From Bacteroidota bacterium (GTDB lineage Bacteria; Bacteroidota; Bacteroidia; Chitinophagales; Chitinophagaceae), in NCBI GenBank assembly GCA_023391895.1, contig JAEWAC010000125.1, positions 1-15,546 on the forward strand: 15,546 nt of DNA, in the 5' to 3' direction. How positions within the stretch are numbered: position 1 is the first letter of the stretch; the number at the start of each line of letters is the position of its first letter. Under the pieces are notes generated by a model. The model made no database searches. It was not told the origin of the DNA and worked only from the letters and a program-made list of their open reading frames with translations. Of the stretch, positions 14,089 to 15,546 are shown one piece after another. Made by a program: the position numbers and the translations under genes.

Positions 14089-14220
14089 CATATGGGTTTT
14101 TAAAGAAGTTGCGCCTTTATTGTACCTGGAATAGCCAGCATTTTTTGCAGCACCATTTTGATATTTCAAAAAACTCCAGGTACAGCAACAACAGGAACAA
14201 GCTTTTTAAAAGCCCATATG
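14089..14220. repeat. 132-bp nested foldback element sharing the dispersed 22-bp repeat
   Basis: The outer arms catatgggtttttaaa (14089-14104) and tttaaaagcccatatg (14205-14220) are inverted at 15 of 16 positions. Inside are a perfect 10-bp pair, tgtacctgga (14121-14130) and tccaggtaca (14175-14184), and an inner ttttttg/caaaaaa pair (14141-14147, 14167-14173). The whole can fold into one long interrupted hairpin. The left arm, with its extension to 14112, matches the repeats at 7640-7662 (18 of 22). It could be a non-autonomous palindromic element or a structured RNA. Confidence 0.65.
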
Positions 14221-14348
14221 CAATAAAGTGTACAAGTATGTATTGAACATAGGCATCGCGGTTCTGCATTATGGATGAGTTGCTGCCGGTTGTTTAGGCA
14301 TGAAAACTGTAGGATGGTATAAGTATTTGTAAACTAAAACAGGAGCAT

Positions 14349-14789
14349 ATGCAACAGGATAACAACAGAAATACAGAAAAGAACCGGAAGAGCGAAGCCC
14401 AGAAGCGCTTTGAAGAAGCGGATAATGCGGGACGTTTTGCAGGCAATGACGCAGATGCACAGGCTGCCAGGGAAAAGGCTACCGAAAACATTCGACAGGA
14501 TACCAGCTCCGGCCGAAACAAGCGCGACCAAAAAAACCAGGGCAATCCCGATGACCGGATCGGCAATGCAGAAGCTCACAGGGACCCGGCTCAATCACAC
14601 GATTATAAAGGCGAAGCTCAAAACGTCAATATTGATCCGGAAAAACCGGGGCGCCTGGGTGGTAACGACAAAGATGTGGAGCAGGCCCGCAACAAAGCTA
14701 TGCAGGGCATTAATGAAGGCCGCGATACCGGCAGCAGTGGAAATACCGACATGAACCGGGGCAATATTGATCAGAAAGGCAATCGTTAA
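14349..14789 (+). CDS. Hydrophilic protein with an internal duplication, unknown function
   Basis: The 146-residue protein has no hydrophobic segment and is rich in Asn, Asp, Gln, Lys, Arg and Gly, so it is probably disordered in part. Two related blocks are visible: GRFAGNDADAQAAREKA near residues 28-44 and GRLGGNDKDVEQARNKA near 101-117. Each is followed by a short helix-like stretch ending in an Ile and then a Ser/Gly-rich turn. Aligned from Arg, 10 of 20 positions are identical. The ATG at 14349 is preceded by AGGAG at 14341-14345, an unusual good ribosome binding site for this group, but only 3 bases away. A strong terminator follows at 14815-14854. The style recalls small stress-induced hydrophilic proteins, but the function is unknown. 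Confidence 0.7.
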   Translation: MQQDNNRNTEKNRKSEAQKRFEEADNAGRFAGNDADAQAAREKATENIRQDTSSGRNKRDQKNQGNPDDRIGNAEAHRDPAQSHDYKGEAQNVNIDPEKPGRLGGNDKDVEQARNKAMQGINEGRDTGSSGNTDMNRGNIDQKGNR

Positions 14790-14814
14790 AGGTGATGCAT
14801 TCAATAATGTCAGC

Positions 14815-14854
14815 ACAGCGGTTCCGGCGGCCACAACCGCCGGGCCGCTGTTTT
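14815..14854 (+). terminator. Strong GC-rich intrinsic terminator
   Basis: The outer stem acagcgg (14815-14821) and ccgctgt (14845-14851) and inner stem ccggcgg (14824-14830) and ccgccgg (14837-14843) share a 6-base loop and are followed by TTTT. It terminates the gene at 14349-14789 and separates it from the next small gene. Confidence 0.88.
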
Positions 14855-14879
14855 GAATTCATGTCTAAAATGTAGGCTT

Positions 14880-15107
14880 ATGCTAAACAAAACGCAAAAA
14901 GATACCGGCCGAGAAAACCGGACTTCCAAAGATTATTACGACCTTACAGAAGAAGCCAGCAAACGACCCGGCAGTGAGGAAGCCACAGTAGCTGCCCGCC
15001 AGGCTGAAAGTGATGACATCCATGAAGAAACCACACAAGGTCCTGTAGATCGTCCGGAAGGTGATAACTGGGGAGAAAATAAGGTGGCCGTTTCTGATGA
15101 TGATTAA
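14880..15107 (+). CDS. Small acidic hydrophilic protein, unknown function
   Basis: The product has 75 residues from the ATG at 14880 (MLNKTQKDTGREN). The frame is open to a TTG at 14853, but that lies in the T run of the terminator, so the later ATG is preferred. It is fully hydrophilic, without Cys, and ends in an acidic tail (VAVSDDD). The segment KRPGSEEATVAARQAESDD aligns without gaps to the first repeat block of the protein at 14349-14789: G at position 4, AAR at 11-13, I at 20, T at 24, G at 27. The two genes may therefore encode related proteins. It has no clear promoter box, and transcription may come through the terminator or from a weak promoter. A bidirectional terminator follows at 15226-15270. 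Confidence 0.6.
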   Translation: MLNKTQKDTGRENRTSKDYYDLTEEASKRPGSEEATVAARQAESDDIHEETTQGPVDRPEGDNWGENKVAVSDDD

Positions 15108-15225
15108 GGCCTGTAGAAAACAATAATCTTTTGAATTATAATGTGTACCTACTGACTTGGATGGATCAGCCGGAACTTAACCAGGCAACTTTAGTCACAA
15201 GGGAAGGTTTTATCTAAATCAATAA

Positions 15226-15270
15226 AAAAGCCTTTTGCTCAACATGATGTTACGTTAGCAAAAGGCTTTT
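15226..15270. terminator. Bidirectional intrinsic terminator between convergent genes
   Basis: aaaagccttttgct (15226-15239) and agcaaaaggctttt (15257-15270) form a perfect 14-bp stem with a 17-base loop. A runs on the left and T runs on the right allow termination on both strands: for the small gene ending at 15107 and for the aldo/keto reductase gene on the - strand. Confidence 0.88.
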
Positions 15271-15289
15271 AAATTAGGTTGCGCAATTC

Positions 15290-15546
15290 CTATAGTTCGT
15301 CTTCCTGCGCCAGGCTAAAGGTATCTGCGGCTTTGGTGATTTGTTCCAGCTCTTCGGGGCTGAGCCGGAAACTTAAAGCTTTGGCATTATCAGCCACCTG
15401 CTGTTTATCCCGGGCGCCTACCAGTACACAGGCTACGCCAGGGCGGTGGATGGTCCAGTTGATCACCAACTGGGCCAGGGTAGCGCCGTATTTTTCTGCA
15501 ACCGGCCTGATTTGTTCCAGCAAGGCATTGGCCCGGCGAATGTTTT
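15290..15546 (-). CDS. Aldo/keto reductase, C-terminal part (5' end outside window)
   Basis: The reading frame is open through the right edge of the window and ends at TAG (15292-15290). About 85 residues are seen. The segment IRPVAEKYGATLAQLVINW, then GVACVLVGARDKQQVADNA and FRLSPEELEQI, are the last strand, the NADP-phosphate-binding loop region (VGARDxxQVxxNA) and the C-terminal helix of aldo/keto reductases. The active-site Asp-Tyr-Lys-His residues lie outside the window. The leucine codon TTG at 15523 is internal, not the start. It is probably an NADPH-dependent oxidoreductase of the YhdN/tas-like soluble type; the substrate is unknown. It shares the terminator at 15226-15270 with the convergent small gene. 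Confidence 0.9.
   Translation of the reverse strand, partial: NIRRANALLEQIRPVAEKYGATLAQLVINWTIHRPGVACVLVGARDKQQVADNAKALSFRLSPEELEQITKAADTFSLAQEDEL

Noticed and set aside
14034..14246. 70-codon + strand frame across the foldback element
   Set aside because: It runs through the inverted repeat, which explains its sequence, and overlaps the more convincing 44-codon ORF.
14853..14879. TTG start at 14853 for the small acidic protein
   Set aside because: This codon lies in the T run of the preceding terminator; the ATG at 14880 is the better start.

Overview
The window looks like a stretch of a Bacteroidota chromosome, most likely family Chitinophagaceae. I infer this from protein style (DUF2027-Smr protein, signal-peptide YqaE protein, lpxK-rnr-prenyltransferase cluster), from start sites that mostly lack Shine-Dalgarno sequences, and from promoter-like boxes close to the Bacteroidota -7 consensus TAnnTTTG. 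The genus is not determined. No phage gene, transposase, tRNA or CRISPR array was found.

Layout. Positions 1-3421 hold a tight + strand cluster: the 3' end of lpxK (lipid A 4'-kinase), rnr (RNase R) and an all-trans polyprenyl diphosphate synthase, with a 4-bp overlap and an 8-bp gap. A small membrane protein follows on the - strand (3426-3797). Next come an APC-superfamily amino acid permease (3974-5680) and a DUF2027-Smr protein (5817-6833), both + strand with recognisable promoters. rnpB, the RNase P RNA, lies at 7013-7384. Then comes about 860 bp with no gene (7392-8252), filled with degenerate short-period tandem repeats and foldback repeats. The - strand carries a CPBP-type membrane protein (8246-9160) and a YqaE/Pmp3 protein (9539-9958). 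Free methionine-R-sulfoxide reductase (10352-10825, +) converges with a methyltransferase-cupin pair (10837-11824, -).

The last 3.5 kb (12072-15546) looks more accessory. It has three small, very hydrophilic acidic proteins (12072, 14349 and 14880), a secreted M14-like zinc peptidase (12771-13919), a possible 44-residue ORF, a nested foldback element (14089-14220), three good intrinsic terminators, and the C-terminal end of an aldo/keto reductase at the right edge.

The most interesting material is non-coding. A repeat of about 20 bp (core catatggacttttaaag) occurs seven times, in both orientations, in two intergenic regions about 6 kb apart. Its inverted pairs enclose nested hairpins. Degenerate 7-, 8- and 9-bp tandem arrays surround rnpB, and two of the heptamer arrays face each other as inverted arms. 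The small hydrophilic proteins also share a short motif, with a visible internal duplication in one of them. No single region stands out as a complete new multi-gene system.
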